Part shown: positions 1-9,379 of the stretch, piece by piece
Layout of the letters: each line of letters starts with the position of its first letter
Position numbering within the stretch: the stretch's first letter is position 1
Origin: Polymorphobacter multimanifer
GTDB taxonomy: Bacteria > Pseudomonadota > Alphaproteobacteria > Sphingomonadales > Sphingomonadaceae
Assembly: GCF_014205635.1 (NCBI RefSeq)
Contig: NZ_JACIIV010000019.1
Coordinates: 16,869 to 80,868 of the forward strand
Direction: 5' to 3'
DNA: 64,000 nucleotides
The notes under the pieces: generated by a model
What the model saw: the letters and a program-made list of their open reading frames with translations, nothing else
Database searches by the model: none
What the model was told of the DNA's origin: nothing
Translations under genes and position numbers: made by a program

Positions 1-1
1 T

Positions 2-190
2 CTGGTGATCGATGCCGGGGTGGACACCGAATGGGTGCGGGCGCGGATGGCCGAGCGCGGCGTGGTGCCGGGCGAGGGCGCGCTGATGAACCCGGCGTCG
101 ATTGCCGAGGCCTATTGGCAGCTCCATGCGCAACCGCGCGATGCCTGGACGCACGAGATGGACCTGCGGCCTTTCGGGGAGAGCTTTTGA
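2..190 (+). CDS. Short-chain dehydrogenase/reductase, C-terminal fragment
   Basis: The frame is open from the first complete codon, so the gene begins upstream of the window and only about 62 C-terminal residues are visible. The end, with the pattern PxxxAxxYWxLHxQPRDAWTHEMDLRPF, is typical of the tail of SDR-family NAD(P)-dependent oxidoreductases. The cofactor motif and the YxxxK catalytic motif would lie outside the window, so the substrate cannot be inferred. The stop codon overlaps the ATG of the next gene (TGATG), which indicates translational coupling. Confidence 0.7.
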   Translation: MVIDAGVDTEWVRARMAERGVVPGEGALMNPASIAEAYWQLHAQPRDAWTHEMDLRPFGESF

Positions 191-786
191 TGGACGCGCA
201 GTTTCTGTTCGATGTGGGTGGGCCGAATGCCTATTTCGCCTGGGCCGTGCTGCCGGCGCTGGAGGCGCGGACGGGGGTGCGCTTCGCCCAGGTGCCGGTG
301 CTGCTTGGCGGACTTTTCAAGCTGACCGGCAACCAGTCGCCGATGATGGCCTTTGCCGGGGTGCCGGCGAAGCTGGCTTATGCGGAACTGGAGACGAAGC
401 GGTTCATGGCGCGGCACGGGCTCGAGGCGTTCCGGATGAACCCGCATTTTCCGGTGAATTCGATGCTGGTGATGCGCGGGGCGGTGGCGGCGGGCCGGCT
501 GGGGGTGATGGATGATTATGTGGCGGCGATGATGCGGGGCATGTGGGAGCAGGGGCTGGCGTTGGGTGATGCCGCGGTGTGGGAGGCGGCGATGGTGGCG
601 GCTGGGCTGCCGGCGGCGGAGATTGCGGCGCTGGTGGGTGAGCCTGACGTGAAGGCCGAGCTGGTGGCGAATACGGAAGGGGCGGCGGCGGCGGGGGCGT
701 TCGGGGTGCCTTCGTTTCTGCTCGATGGGGAACTGTATTTCGGGAAGGACCGGATGGACGAGGTGGAGCGGGTGCTGGCGGGGTAG
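190..786 (+). CDS. DsbA-family / 2-hydroxychromene-2-carboxylate isomerase-like protein
   Basis: The protein has 198 residues and a thioredoxin-like (GST-kappa) fold. The N-terminal FDVGGPNAYFAW is the usual first strand and helix of 2-hydroxychromene-2-carboxylate isomerases, and GAFGVPSFLLDGELYFGKDR near the end is the cis-proline region and last strand. No CxxC motif is present, so it is a GSH-dependent isomerase or related enzyme rather than a disulfide oxidase. It is coupled to an SDR gene by a TGATG overlap, so the pair may act in one catabolic step, but the substrate is unknown. A paralogue lies at 39836-40486. Confidence 0.8.
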   Translation: MDAQFLFDVGGPNAYFAWAVLPALEARTGVRFAQVPVLLGGLFKLTGNQSPMMAFAGVPAKLAYAELETKRFMARHGLEAFRMNPHFPVNSMLVMRGAVAAGRLGVMDDYVAAMMRGMWEQGLALGDAAVWEAAMVAAGLPAAEIAALVGEPDVKAELVANTEGAAAAGAFGVPSFLLDGELYFGKDRMDEVERVLAG

Positions 787-793
787 GTGCCCT

Positions 794-854
794 CACCCTC
801 CCACGCGCTGAAGAAGCGCGTGGGCCCCTCCCTCTCCCGCGATGCGGGAGAGGG
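794..854. repeat. Double-hairpin palindromic repeat, copy 1
   Basis: Two perfect stem-loops lie side by side. The first is CCCACGCGC (800-808) with GCGCGTGGG (816-824). The second is CCCTCTCCCGC (830-840) with GCGGGAGAGGG (844-854). They are preceded by CACCCT. The element sits between two convergent genes, directly after the isomerase stop, so it may act as a bidirectional terminator or a REP-type repeat. A second copy of the same design is at 54290-54338. Confidence 0.75.
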
Positions 855-857
855 GGT

Positions 858-1295
858 TTACCAGCGTTGTGCGGCTTGGTCGTCGGTCGCTTTGGCCCGG
901 ACCCAACGGGTGCCCCAGGGGCCCTCTTCGGCTTTCCAGAAGGGGGCTTTGGTCTTGAGCCAGTCCATGAGGAAGCTGCAGGCTTCGAAGGCGGCGGCGC
1001 GGTGGGGGCTGGCGATGGCGACGAGGACGATGGCGTCCCCAGGCACGAGGCGGCCGTGGCGATGGATGACGGTGCCGGCGAGGACGGGCCAGCGGGCTTC
1101 GGCCTTTGCGGCGATGGCGGCGAGCTGGCGTTCGGTCATGCCCGGATAATGTTCGAGGGTGAGGGCTGTCAGGCCATCGTCGGCGCGGACGAGGCCGGTG
1201 AAGCTGGCGATGGCGCCGACGTCGCTGCGGTTTGCGGACAGGGCGGCGAGCTCGGCGGCGGTGTCGAACGGCTCGGGCTGGACGCGAACCTGCAC
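858..1295 (-). CDS. moaE: Molybdopterin synthase catalytic subunit MoaE
   Basis: MoaE transfers sulfur from the MoaD thiocarboxylate to precursor Z to make the dithiolene of molybdopterin. The 145-residue product carries the family block HRxGxLxPGDxxVLVAxxSPHRxxAFxAC followed by DWLKTKAPFWK, which includes the conserved active-site lysines. The GTG at 1295, four bases after the moaD stop, gives the normal family length. The open frame continues upstream but would run through moaD. moaD is immediately upstream, as expected for the two subunits of one synthase. Confidence 0.9.
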   Translation of the reverse strand: MQVRVQPEPFDTAAELAALSANRSDVGAIASFTGLVRADDGLTALTLEHYPGMTERQLAAIAAKAEARWPVLAGTVIHRHGRLVPGDAIVLVAIASPHRAAAFEACSFLMDWLKTKAPFWKAEEGPWGTRWVRAKATDDQAAQRW

Positions 1296-1299
1296 GGCG

Positions 1300-1548
1300 T
1301 CAGCCGCCGGTGATGGGGGGGAAGATCGCGACTTCCTGCGCGGTGCCGATGGGGGTGTCGGCTTGCGCGAAATCCTGATCGAGGGCGACGCGGATGGCGG
1401 TGCGGTCTGCCAGGGCGGCGGCGTGGTTCGGGCTGCGGGCGGCGAGCCAATCGAGCAGGTCGGCAACGGTTTCGACCGTTGGCGGCGGGGTGAGCGTCTC
1501 CTGGTCGGCGCCGATCGCCTCGCGAACCCAGGCGAAATAAAGCATCAT
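1300..1548 (-). CDS. moaD: Molybdopterin synthase sulfur carrier subunit MoaD
   Basis: This is an 82-residue ubiquitin-like protein that ends in the diagnostic Gly-Gly, which is adenylated and thiocarboxylated to donate sulfur to MoaE. It starts MMLYFAWVRE, like the first beta strand of MoaD, and FPPITGG is the usual tail. The ATG at 1548 overlaps the pgsA stop (TGATG), so pgsA-moaD-moaE is one transcription unit. The cofactor made here would serve molybdoenzymes such as the PaoABC-type hydroxylase at 26.9-30.6 kb. Confidence 0.92.
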   Translation of the reverse strand: MMLYFAWVREAIGADQETLTPPPTVETVADLLDWLAARSPNHAAALADRTAIRVALDQDFAQADTPIGTAQEVAIFPPITGG

Positions 1549-2105
1549 CAGTTCATGTGCTTCATGCCGGCGCGGAGATAATCATAGCCTGTCACCAGCG
1601 TGAGGGCGGCGGCGAGCCAGAGGGAAACTAGGCCGATTTCGAGGGCGGGGAGCCAGGGGAGCAGGCGATCGGCGGCGCCATCGAGCACCAGCGCGCCGAG
1701 CGCCACCATCTGTGCGGCGGTCTTCCATTTGGCGAGCTGGCTGACGGGGACCGAGACTTGCAGCGTGGCGAGGAACTCGCGCAGGCCCGAGACGATGATC
1801 TCGCGGAGCAGGATGATGAGGGCGGCGATGGTGGCGATGCCGTGGATGGCGCCCGAGTGGATGAGCATGATGATGACCGCGGCGACCATGATCTTGTCGG
1901 CGATCGGATCGAGAAACTGGCCGAGCTTGGAGACGGTGCCCTGGGCGCGGGCGAGATAGCCATCGAGATAATCGGTGAGGCCGGCAACGCTGTAGAGCGC
2001 GAAGGCGGCAAGCCACTCCCATGGGTTGCGGCCCCACATGAGCAGGACGAGCAGCGGCACCGCGAGGATGCGGCTGAGCGTGAGCAGATTTGGCAGGCTG
2101 GACAC
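1548..2105 (-). CDS. pgsA: CDP-diacylglycerol--glycerol-3-phosphate 3-phosphatidyltransferase
   Basis: This enzyme makes phosphatidylglycerophosphate, the committed step to phosphatidylglycerol, in the inner membrane. The 185-residue product opens with NLLTLSRILAVPLL, contains the CDP-alcohol phosphotransferase signature DYLDGYLAR...GQFLDPIADK (the DGxxAR...GxxxDxxxD pattern), and has several hydrophobic segments. The GTG at 2105 puts the first hydrophobic helix at the usual distance from the N terminus. A much longer open frame extends upstream but encodes an Arg/Pro-rich stretch antisense to the nitroreductase gene. It is first in a pgsA-moaD-moaE unit. Confidence 0.92.
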   Translation of the reverse strand: MSSLPNLLTLSRILAVPLLVLLMWGRNPWEWLAAFALYSVAGLTDYLDGYLARAQGTVSKLGQFLDPIADKIMVAAVIIMLIHSGAIHGIATIAALIILLREIIVSGLREFLATLQVSVPVSQLAKWKTAAQMVALGALVLDGAADRLLPWLPALEIGLVSLWLAAALTLVTGYDYLRAGMKHMN

Positions 2106-2155
2106 CCGGCTACTCCTAGGCAATCCGGGGTGGATAGGAAAGCGGGAGATGCAGG

Positions 2156-2827
2156 GTGCAGGTGAGCGAAGCGGTATTGTCGCGGCGAAGCGTGCGGGGT
2201 TTCCTGCCTGACGTGGTCGATGGGGCGGTGATCCGGCGGGTGGTGGAAGCGGCGGGGCGCGCGGCTTCGGGGGGCAATCTGCAGCCGTGGAGCATCGATG
2301 TGCTGGCGGGCGAGCCGTTGGAGCGGCTGAAGGCGATAATGCGCGAGCGGATGATGGCGGCACCCAAGGGCGAGCCGACCGAGTATGACATCTACCCCAG
2401 GGAGCTGCCCGAGCCGCACCGGAGCTACCGGTTTGCGGTGGGGGAGGAGCTTTATGGGCGGATCGGCATTCCGCGCGAGGACAAGATGGGGCGGATGATG
2501 TGGTTTGCCCGCAACTTCCAGTTCTTCGGCGCGCCGGTGGCGCTGTTCTGCTCGGTGGACAAGCGGATGGGGCCGCCGCAGTGGAGCGACCTCGGCATGT
2601 ATCTGGCGACGCTGATGCTGCTGCTGCGCGAAGAAGGGCTCGATTCGTGCGCGCAGGAGTGTTGGGCGATTTATCCCGAGACGATCCGTGGCTTTATCGG
2701 GATACCTGAGGAGCGGATGCTGTTTTGCGGCATGGCGATCGGCTACAAGGATGCAACCGACCCCGCCAATGCGGCGGAGCCGGCGCGCGCGCCCTTGCAG
2801 GATTGGGCGCGGTTCCAGGGATTGTGA
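2156..2827 (+). CDS. Nitroreductase family protein
   Basis: This is a 223-residue FMN-dependent nitroreductase-like oxidoreductase. The N-terminal SRRSVRGF is the FMN phosphate-binding segment, GNLQPW follows the first helices, and a GxxxxxxxLxxxxxGLDSC helix lies in the middle. Members reduce nitro groups, quinones or enones with NAD(P)H. The start used is GTG at 2156, which fits the family N terminus. The gene diverges from pgsA and its stop overlaps the next ATG (TGATG). The physiological substrate cannot be told from the sequence. Confidence 0.85.
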   Translation: MQVSEAVLSRRSVRGFLPDVVDGAVIRRVVEAAGRAASGGNLQPWSIDVLAGEPLERLKAIMRERMMAAPKGEPTEYDIYPRELPEPHRSYRFAVGEELYGRIGIPREDKMGRMMWFARNFQFFGAPVALFCSVDKRMGPPQWSDLGMYLATLMLLLREEGLDSCAQECWAIYPETIRGFIGIPEERMLFCGMAIGYKDATDPANAAEPARAPLQDWARFQGL

Positions 2828-3408
2828 TGCACCGAAGATTGTTTCTTGGCGGGTTGATCGGGTTGGCGGCAGTGCCGGCGCGCGCCGCACTTCCCGATGG
2901 GGTCAATCCGCCGTTGCGGGCGCGGGCGCTGGCGGCGCTGCAGAAGCACCGCCGGCATGTTGCGCATGCCGATGTGATGGGCATTGTCGATTATGCCCGG
3001 GCATCGCGCGAGCCGCGCTTCCATCTGCTCGACCTGGAGTCGGGCGCGGTGACGACGCTGCTGGTGGCGCATGGCAAGGGCTCCGACCCGGCGCACACCG
3101 GCTGGCTGGCACGGTTTTCCAACAATGAAGGCTCGAATGCCTCGTCGTCCGGCGCGTTTCTGACCGCCGAGGCTTATGTGGGGGCGCATGGCCGCTCGAT
3201 GCGGCTGGAGGGTCTCGAGCCGTGCAACGATGCGGCGCGGCCGCGCGCGATCGTGGTGCATTCGGCGAGCTATGTGACGCGCGCGATGGTGCGCGACACC
3301 GGCAAATTGGGGCGGAGCCTGGGGTGCTTCACGGTGACGGCGGAAGACCTGCCGCAGGTGATGACGCGGCTGGGGGCCGGGCGGCTGCTTTATTCGGACA
3401 AGGTCTGA
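2827..3408 (+). CDS. Murein L,D-transpeptidase catalytic domain-like secreted protein
   Basis: The 193-residue product has a signal peptide (MHRRLFLGG...ARA) and resembles the YkuD-related family annotated as murein L,D-transpeptidase catalytic domain. The His in VVHSASYV and the Cys in GRSLGCF match the His and Cys of that active site. It would act on peptidoglycan stem peptides in the periplasm, although this subfamily is poorly characterised. It overlaps the nitroreductase stop by one base, so it is co-translated with an apparently unrelated enzyme. Confidence 0.78.
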   Translation: MHRRLFLGGLIGLAAVPARAALPDGVNPPLRARALAALQKHRRHVAHADVMGIVDYARASREPRFHLLDLESGAVTTLLVAHGKGSDPAHTGWLARFSNNEGSNASSSGAFLTAEAYVGAHGRSMRLEGLEPCNDAARPRAIVVHSASYVTRAMVRDTGKLGRSLGCFTVTAEDLPQVMTRLGAGRLLYSDKV

Positions 3409-3431
3409 CCTGCCGGGCTGTAGTCAACCAG

Positions 3432-5330
3432 TCAGGCGGGACCGCGACACATCAACTCCCAGATCATGGCGGGTTTGTCGATTGCGAGGCTCGTGCAGCG
3501 CTGTTCGGCAAGCTGTATCCTCGACAGGTTCAGCCATCGGCCGGTCGAGCCCCCCGCGATTTTCCCGGTGACGACCAGTTCGTCGGGATCGGAATCGGCA
3601 TCAGGCAGCACGTCCTGGCCGCGGCCCAAACGATTGGATGCGTCAGGGGTGCCGCCGGTCTGGACTGCAACGACCTTGAACGATAGCGGCCCGATGACGA
3701 GAGGCTTTGCCAATACGAGGCGGCGAACGGGTCTCCGCAGTCGATAGCCGAGTGTCTCCAGCCATGGCCGCCCTTCAAGGCGCCCGCCCAGGACCCTTGC
3801 CAGATCGGCTGCCAGCGATTTGGACACCAGAGGCAGCTGCCACCGCTTCTGCAGCCCGGCGTTGACTTCGAAGCGTGCAATGCCAGGCAGTTCAGTGGTG
3901 CCTCGCGCCGACTTGGGACGAGGCAAGGACAGCTTCAGTCGCACCGGTCGCGCGTCGGGTTCCTCTGGCGACAGGCGAAGGCGCAGCCGGTCGTGCGGGA
4001 GCGAGCTCAGCTCGATACTGCCGCTGAACTGTTCCTGATTATATCCCCCGAGCCATATGATGTTTGTGGCTGCAGCGCGCTCCATTGCAACGACCGTTTC
4101 GCGGGCAACGTTCGTTTCGGTAATCTTGCGGCCTCCATAGGTGATTGCCGACTGCTGCGCTCGTCCTCCCAGCTCGAGGCGCATAGCCGCAACCTCGTTC
4201 AACAGAATGCCCGGAAGATCGCCAGTGTTCAGCGCCAGCTCGACAGGTATCCCAGCGATTGTGACATGCACTGACTGATCGACTTGCAGATTAATGAAGC
4301 CATCGGGCGCCATTGCCGGCCCGGGGACCCCAGGCAGGGGGACCGCAGCAAGCCCTTCAAGTTGGTGGGTGGCGACAAGCGTTTGCGACGAGTTGCTCGG
4401 ACTGGCCTCCGCAGGGGCGCTCGCCGCGCCCGCGACCTTGGCGTGTGAGAGCGATCCGGGTCCTGTGCAGTGAAGTGCCATGGACATCTGCTGCTTGTCG
4501 ACAACGAGGGAGCTGCAACCCTGCTCATCGAACTGGGTGCGCGACAAGGTCAGCACGACGAGCGGCTTGCCCCGGGGCTTGGGCCCGGAGCGTCGAGCCT
4601 GGGCGGCGTCGAAACGCGCGGCGAGCGCGCCGAACGACAGGCGGCCGAGTTGCAATGGCGTATCCAGCACCAGGCGACGCACGGTGTGGCGCACGCCGGG
4701 CATGACCACCACGTCCCAGGGTTCGCCTTCGAAGCGTCCCTGCATGACTGACGCGAGGTCGAAGCCCGTAGTGGATGCGATGAGGGGCACCGATGTCCTG
4801 ATCGATGGGTTCAACGTGACAGCAAGCTGTGCGTCCGCCACGTTGACGAGGCCATAGGCAGTGCTGTCGACATCGCCGGCCAGTGGCATGCGCAGTGCCA
4901 GCGGCGCGCCGGGGCTTCCGGTCTGAAGCCTGACGAGCTGATGCGGTACCGCCATGATGCCGATGCTGCCGTCGAGCGGCCGAACCGATTGCCCCGGAAA
5001 CCAGTACAATTGCTGTTCGCGTCGCAAGCCGGCGATCTCGAGCATCGCGCCGCTGCGTTTGCCGTCAACTTTGGACTTGCTGTCGAGAAACATGTCAGCC
5101 TTGCGACTGCTGCCAAGCAGCGGTCCAAGGCGCTGCACGAGCGGGTCGTTCAGAATGAGGTGGTCGACGGTGCCGACTACAAATGCGAGGCTTGCAGGCT
5201 GACCGGCGATCGTGACCTGCAATGGCTCATCGAGCATGATCTCGAGTGCCGGCGGCTCCAGGGCATTTGCTCCGGCAGTATCCGTGCCGTGCCACAGCAG
5301 GAACAGTATCAGAAGGCGGGTGAAGACCAT
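3432..5330 (-). CDS. Large secreted protein with two tandem degenerate aspartyl-protease-like halves
   Basis: The 632-residue product has a signal peptide (about 1-23) and is built of two halves of about 290-300 residues. Matching blocks are VTIAG (39-43 and 356-360), VRRLVL followed by L-x-x-G-x-LSF (about 217-233 and 535-551), and a C-terminal EQxCxSLxxDK...C block with Cys pairs exactly 16 apart (272/288 and 612/628). The stretch after VTIAG looks like a retropepsin strand, but the expected DTG is NTG at 368-370 and VVG at 51-53, so aspartic protease activity is unlikely. A DELVVTGK segment lies at 583-590. It seems to stand alone, about 100 bases from the GST gene. No function is assigned. 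Confidence 0.7.
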   Translation of the reverse strand: MVFTRLLILFLLWHGTDTAGANALEPPALEIMLDEPLQVTIAGQPASLAFVVGTVDHLILNDPLVQRLGPLLGSSRKADMFLDSKSKVDGKRSGAMLEIAGLRREQQLYWFPGQSVRPLDGSIGIMAVPHQLVRLQTGSPGAPLALRMPLAGDVDSTAYGLVNVADAQLAVTLNPSIRTSVPLIASTTGFDLASVMQGRFEGEPWDVVVMPGVRHTVRRLVLDTPLQLGRLSFGALAARFDAAQARRSGPKPRGKPLVVLTLSRTQFDEQGCSSLVVDKQQMSMALHCTGPGSLSHAKVAGAASAPAEASPSNSSQTLVATHQLEGLAAVPLPGVPGPAMAPDGFINLQVDQSVHVTIAGIPVELALNTGDLPGILLNEVAAMRLELGGRAQQSAITYGGRKITETNVARETVVAMERAAATNIIWLGGYNQEQFSGSIELSSLPHDRLRLRLSPEEPDARPVRLKLSLPRPKSARGTTELPGIARFEVNAGLQKRWQLPLVSKSLAADLARVLGGRLEGRPWLETLGYRLRRPVRRLVLAKPLVIGPLSFKVVAVQTGGTPDASNRLGRGQDVLPDADSDPDELVVTGKIAGGSTGRWLNLSRIQLAEQRCTSLAIDKPAMIWELMCRGPA

Positions 5331-5436
5331 TCACTGTCTGCGCGGAAAAAGCAGATCTTTGGCATCAGGACTGCATTTTGGCCTGCTCATGCCGGGAATT
5401 ATTTCCCAAACGCGGGAAAATTGAAAGAGAAGGATA

Positions 5437-6123
5437 TCAGGCCTCGCGCTTCACGCCTTCCGGACGGCCGCGCAGCACGAGATCGGCGCGGGCGGCATCG
5501 TCTTCGGCGGTGAGGCGGGTGGTTTCGAGGGCATCGATCCCGCGCTGGGCGGCGGGGCGGGCGGCGATGCTGGCCTTCCAGCGCAGCAGGTTGGTGAGGC
5601 CTTCGGTGGGGATTCCCGACCATTTGGCGGTGCGGACCCAGCACCAGCTGGCGATATCGGCGATGCTGTAGTCGCCGGCGAGAAATTCGGATTCGCCGAG
5701 GCGGGCATCGAGGACTTCGAAAAGCCGGCGGCCTTCGCCCTGGTAGCGCGCGATGGCGGCGGGGATTTTTTCGGGGAAATGCCGGTAGAAGACATTGGCC
5801 TGGCCCATGATCGGGCCGATGCCGCTCATCTGGAACATCAGCCATTGCAGCACGCGGCTGCGCCCATGCGTGTCGAGCGGCATCAGCTTGCCGGTCTTTT
5901 CGGCGAGATGGATGAGGATGGCGCCCGATTCGAAGATCGCGAACCCGTCGTCGATGAGCAGCGGCACCCGGCCATTGGGGTTGAGGGCGACGAACTCGGG
6001 GGCCTTTTGCTCGCCCTTGAGGAGATCGACCTTGACCACCTCATAGGGAAGGGCGAGCTCTTCGAGCGCCACCGACACCTTGTAGCAGTTGGGCGTCGCC
6101 GCAGTGTGGAGGATGAGGCTCAT
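5437..6123 (-). CDS. Glutathione S-transferase family protein
   Basis: This 228-residue cytosolic GST has an N-terminal thioredoxin fold (about 1-80). TPNCYKV lies at the glutathione thiol site, the cis-proline segment reads NPNGRVPLL, and the gamma-glutamyl-binding loop reads FESGAI. An all-helical C-terminal domain follows. The layout resembles the YfcG/YghU-like disulfide-bond reductase GSTs. It lies 20 bases from uvrC on the same strand and may share its transcript. The substrate is unknown. Confidence 0.88.
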   Translation of the reverse strand: MSLILHTAATPNCYKVSVALEELALPYEVVKVDLLKGEQKAPEFVALNPNGRVPLLIDDGFAIFESGAILIHLAEKTGKLMPLDTHGRSRVLQWLMFQMSGIGPIMGQANVFYRHFPEKIPAAIARYQGEGRRLFEVLDARLGESEFLAGDYSIADIASWCWVRTAKWSGIPTEGLTNLLRWKASIAARPAAQRGIDALETTRLTAEDDAARADLVLRGRPEGVKREA

Positions 6124-6143
6124 GACCGGGCCACGGTAGCCTT

Positions 6144-8054
6144 TCAGGCCGGTGGGTGGAAGTGCTGGTGGATGGCCTGCGCCATGGCCTTGTTGATGCC
6201 GGGCGTGCGCTCGAGATCGGACAGGCTGGCGCCGCGGACGGCGCGGGCGGTGCCAAAGTGCATGAGAAGCGCCTTTTTTCGCGCCGGGCCGATGCCGGGA
6301 ACATCATCGAGCGGGCTGGCGGTGAGCGCCTTGCTGCGCTTGTCGCGGTGGGCGCCGATGGCGAATCGGTGGGCTTCGTCGCGCAGGCGCTGGAGGAAGA
6401 ACAGCACCGGGTTGTTCGGTGGCAGGGTGAGCTCGCGGCCCGAGGGGAGGTGGAAGGTCTCGCGGCCGGCGTTGCGGTCCGGACCCTTGGCGACGCCGAC
6501 GATGGCGACATCGTCGATGCCGAGATCGGCGAGGCTTTCGATGACGCTGGAAAGCTGGCCCTTGCCGCCATCGATGAGCAGGAGATCGGGCCAGTTCTCG
6601 CGATCGTCGGGGTTTTCGCTCTGCAGCCGGGCGAAGCGGCGGTGGAGCATGGCGCGCATCATGCCGAAATCATCGCCGGGGGTGATGTCGGGCGCCTTCA
6701 TGTTGAACTTGCGATACTGGCTCTTCATAAAGCCTTCGGGGCCGGCGACGACCATGGCGCCGAGCGCGTTGGTGCCCATGATGTGGCTGTTGTCGTAGAT
6801 CTCGATGCGGCGCGGCGGGGCGTCGAGCTCGAACAGCTCGGCAAGCTCGGCGAGGAGGCGGCCCTGGGTGGTGGCTTCGGCGGCGCGGCGCTGCAGGGCT
6901 TCGCGGGCGTTGCGGCTGGCCTGCTCGACGAGCTTGCGGTTGGGGCCGCGCTGCGGGACCTTGAGGCTGACGCGGTGGCCGGCGGATTCGCACAGCGCCT
7001 CGGCCAGCAGCTCGGCCTCGGGCAGCGCGCGATCGAGCAGGATTTCGCGCGCCGGCGGGATTTCGGCGTAGAGCTGCGGGAGGAAGCTTTGCAGCACCTC
7101 GGCTTCGTCCAGCTCCTGGGTGTGGGCGGGGAACCAGGCGCGGTGGCCCCAGTTCTGGCCGCCGCGGATGAAGAAAACCTGGATGCACATGATGCCGTCC
7201 TGGGCGGCGATGGCGACGATGTCGGCATCGGTGAGGCTGCCCTCGGCGTTGATCGACTGCGACCCCTGGATGAAGGTGAGCGCCTTGAGCCGATCCCGCA
7301 GCACGGCGGCGATTTCGAAATCCTTGCTGGCTGCGGCGGCCTGCATGGCGGCGGCGAGCTTGGCCTGTGCTTCCACGGTCTTGCCGGCGAGGAAGGCCTT
7401 GGCGTCGGACACCTGCTCGGCATAGCTTTCGGGGCTGATGCGATCGACGCAGGGAGCCGAGCATCGGCGGATCTGGTGGAGCAGGCAGGGGCGACTGCGA
7501 TTGTTGAAGAAGCTGTCGTTGCACGAGCGCAGCAGGAACACCTTCTGCAGCGCGTTGAGGGTGGCGCCCACGGCGCCGGCGCTGGCAAAGGGGCCGTAGA
7601 AGACGCCCTTGCCGACGCGCGCACCGCGATGCTTGGAGATGCGCGGGTAGGTGTGATCCTCGCGGAGGTAGATGAAGGGGAAGCTCTTGTCGTCGCGGAG
7701 GAGGACATTATAGGGCGGCCGCCAGCGCTTGATGAGCTGGGCTTCGAGCAGCAGCGCTTCGGATTCGGTGTTGGTGGTGACGATCACCATGTCGCGGGTC
7801 TGGCTGACCATGCGCTGGAGGCGGCGCGGCAGGCGGGCGACCTGGGTGTAGTTGCCGACGCGGTTTTTCAGCGCGCGCGCCTTGCCGACATAGAGCACGC
7901 TGCCGGCGGCATCGATCATGCGATAGACGCCGGGGCGGGCGGGCAGGGTGCGCAGGACGTTGCGGATCGCCTCCACGCCGCGATCGAGATCGGGCGTGTC
8001 GATGCCCTTGACGGCGAAGGTGGCGCTGTCTTCCGAGAATCGATCGACTGTCAT
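6144..8054 (-). CDS. uvrC: UvrABC excinuclease subunit C
   Basis: UvrC makes both incisions in nucleotide excision repair. The 636-residue product is full length. A GIY-YIG nuclease domain at the N terminus shows GVYRM (42-46) and LYVGKA (53-58), and a Cys cluster [13 protein letters not shown] follows. A UVR helix for UvrB binding lies near 225-260. The RNase H-like second nuclease has ELFEL...[11 protein letters not shown] and [12 protein letters not shown]. Two helix-hairpin-helix repeats end the protein ([13 protein letters not shown] and [12 protein letters not shown]). The ATG at 8054 is the first plausible start. Confidence 0.96.
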   Translation of the reverse strand: MTVDRFSEDSATFAVKGIDTPDLDRGVEAIRNVLRTLPARPGVYRMIDAAGSVLYVGKARALKNRVGNYTQVARLPRRLQRMVSQTRDMVIVTTNTESEALLLEAQLIKRWRPPYNVLLRDDKSFPFIYLREDHTYPRISKHRGARVGKGVFYGPFASAGAVGATLNALQKVFLLRSCNDSFFNNRSRPCLLHQIRRCSAPCVDRISPESYAEQVSDAKAFLAGKTVEAQAKLAAAMQAAAASKDFEIAAVLRDRLKALTFIQGSQSINAEGSLTDADIVAIAAQDGIMCIQVFFIRGGQNWGHRAWFPAHTQELDEAEVLQSFLPQLYAEIPPAREILLDRALPEAELLAEALCESAGHRVSLKVPQRGPNRKLVEQASRNAREALQRRAAEATTQGRLLAELAELFELDAPPRRIEIYDNSHIMGTNALGAMVVAGPEGFMKSQYRKFNMKAPDITPGDDFGMMRAMLHRRFARLQSENPDDRENWPDLLLIDGGKGQLSSVIESLADLGIDDVAIVGVAKGPDRNAGRETFHLPSGRELTLPPNNPVLFFLQRLRDEAHRFAIGAHRDKRSKALTASPLDDVPGIGPARKKALLMHFGTARAVRGASLSDLERTPGINKAMAQAIHQHFHPPA

Positions 8055-8098
8055 ATCGGGGGTTTAGGCGCGTCCTGTCGATCCAGAAAGAGGTGTAC

Positions 8099-9379
8099 AT
8101 GATGCTGCCCAAGATCGTGTGGAGCTTGAGCAGCCTTGCTGTTGCGGCGTTGCTCGCATTGGCCGGCTGCGCCACGTCGCCGCCGGTGGCAGTGGTGCCG
8201 GCTTCGGTGGCGGTTGTCAGCAGGGCGCCGGTGATCCTGGTGTCGGTCGATGGCATGCGGCCCGATTATCTGGGGCGGGGCAACACGCCGGTGCTCGATG
8301 CGCTGGCGGCGCGGGGAGCGAGTGCTTCGATGCGGCCGAGCTTTCCGTCGCTCACCTTTCTCAACCATTATACGATCGTGACCGGGTTGCGGCCCGATCG
8401 CCATGGCATTGTGAACAACACGATGGAGGACCCGGCGATTCGCGGCGTGCGCTTCGGCATGTCCAACCGCGATGCGGTGGAGGACAGCCGCTGGTGGGAC
8501 CAGGCCGAGCCGATCTGGGTGACCGCCGAGAAGGCCGGGCTGGCGACGGCGACGATGTTCTGGCCGGGATCGGAGACCGCGGTGCGCGGCGTGCGGCCGC
8601 GGCAGTGGATGCGCTTCGATGGCGCGATGCCCGAGGCGAAGCGGGTGGACCAGCTGCTGGCGTGGCTCGACCAGCCGGCGCGGCCGGCGTTCCTGACGCT
8701 GTATTTCGACTCGGTGGACCATGACGGGCATGAATTCGGCCCGGCCGCAGCCGAGACGGCGAAGGCAGTGGCGGCGGTGGATGCGCAGATCGGCCGGGTG
8801 ATCGAGGGGCTGCGGGTGCGGGGCATCGCCGCCAACCTCGTGGTGGTGGCGGACCATGGCATGGCGGCGGTGACGCCCGAGCGGACGATCCGGCTCGATA
8901 CGCTGCTGCCGGCGGGCAGTTTTCGACTGGTGACGGGGGGTGCGGTGGCGGGGCTGCATGCGGTGGAAGGCCGGGCGGCCGCACTGGAGGCGGCATTGCT
9001 GCGGCCGCATCCGCATATGCGCTGCTGGCGGCGCGAGGCGATTCCGGCGGCGCTGCATTATGGCCGCAACCCGCGCGTGCCGCCCTATGTGTGTGCGGCG
9101 GAGAGCGGCTGGATGATCGGCACCGAGGCGCCGCGGACCGACCGCAGGCTGGGCGGGATGCATGGTTATGACCCGGCCGACCCGGCGATGGCGGCGATGT
9201 TCGTGGCAGCGGGGCCGGGCATCGAGAGCGGGGTGCGGCTGCCGGCGTTCGACAATGTCGATGTGCATCCTTTGCTGCTGGGCCTGCTCGGATTGCCGCA
9301 GCGCGACACTGACGGCAGCCTTGAAACGCTGGGGGCGGCGTTGCGCGGGGGAGGCGGAGCCGCTAACGCGCCTGAATGA
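8099..9379 (+). CDS. Ectonucleotide pyrophosphatase/phosphodiesterase (ENPP)-type lipoprotein
   Basis: The product (426 residues) belongs to the alkaline-phosphatase superfamily. A lipobox LAGC places the lipidated Cys at 24. Metal and nucleophile motifs follow: SVDGMRPDY, then SLTFLNHYTIVTGLRPDRHGI with Thr86 as nucleophile, YFDSVDHDGHEFG, VVADHGM and a late GGMHGYD. It would hydrolyse phosphodiester or pyrophosphate bonds in the periplasm. The usual Pro after the nucleophilic Thr-Phe is Leu here. The ATG at 8099 follows an AGAGG ribosome site at about six bases. It overlaps the next gene by ATGA. Confidence 0.85.
   Translation: MMLPKIVWSLSSLAVAALLALAGCATSPPVAVVPASVAVVSRAPVILVSVDGMRPDYLGRGNTPVLDALAARGASASMRPSFPSLTFLNHYTIVTGLRPDRHGIVNNTMEDPAIRGVRFGMSNRDAVEDSRWWDQAEPIWVTAEKAGLATATMFWPGSETAVRGVRPRQWMRFDGAMPEAKRVDQLLAWLDQPARPAFLTLYFDSVDHDGHEFGPAAAETAKAVAAVDAQIGRVIEGLRVRGIAANLVVVADHGMAAVTPERTIRLDTLLPAGSFRLVTGGAVAGLHAVEGRAAALEAALLRPHPHMRCWRREAIPAALHYGRNPRVPPYVCAAESGWMIGTEAPRTDRRLGGMHGYDPADPAMAAMFVAAGPGIESGVRLPAFDNVDVHPLLLGLLGLPQRDTDGSLETLGAALRGGGGAANAPE

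Noticed and set aside
787..1149. Protein-coding gene after the first isomerase
   Set aside because: The frame runs through the palindromic repeat and then antisense to moaE, with no ribosome site or family match.
6156..8102. Long open frame antisense to uvrC
   Set aside because: It is Gly/Ala/Glu/Asp-rich low-complexity sequence typical of the reverse strand of a high-G+C gene, and uvrC has all family motifs.
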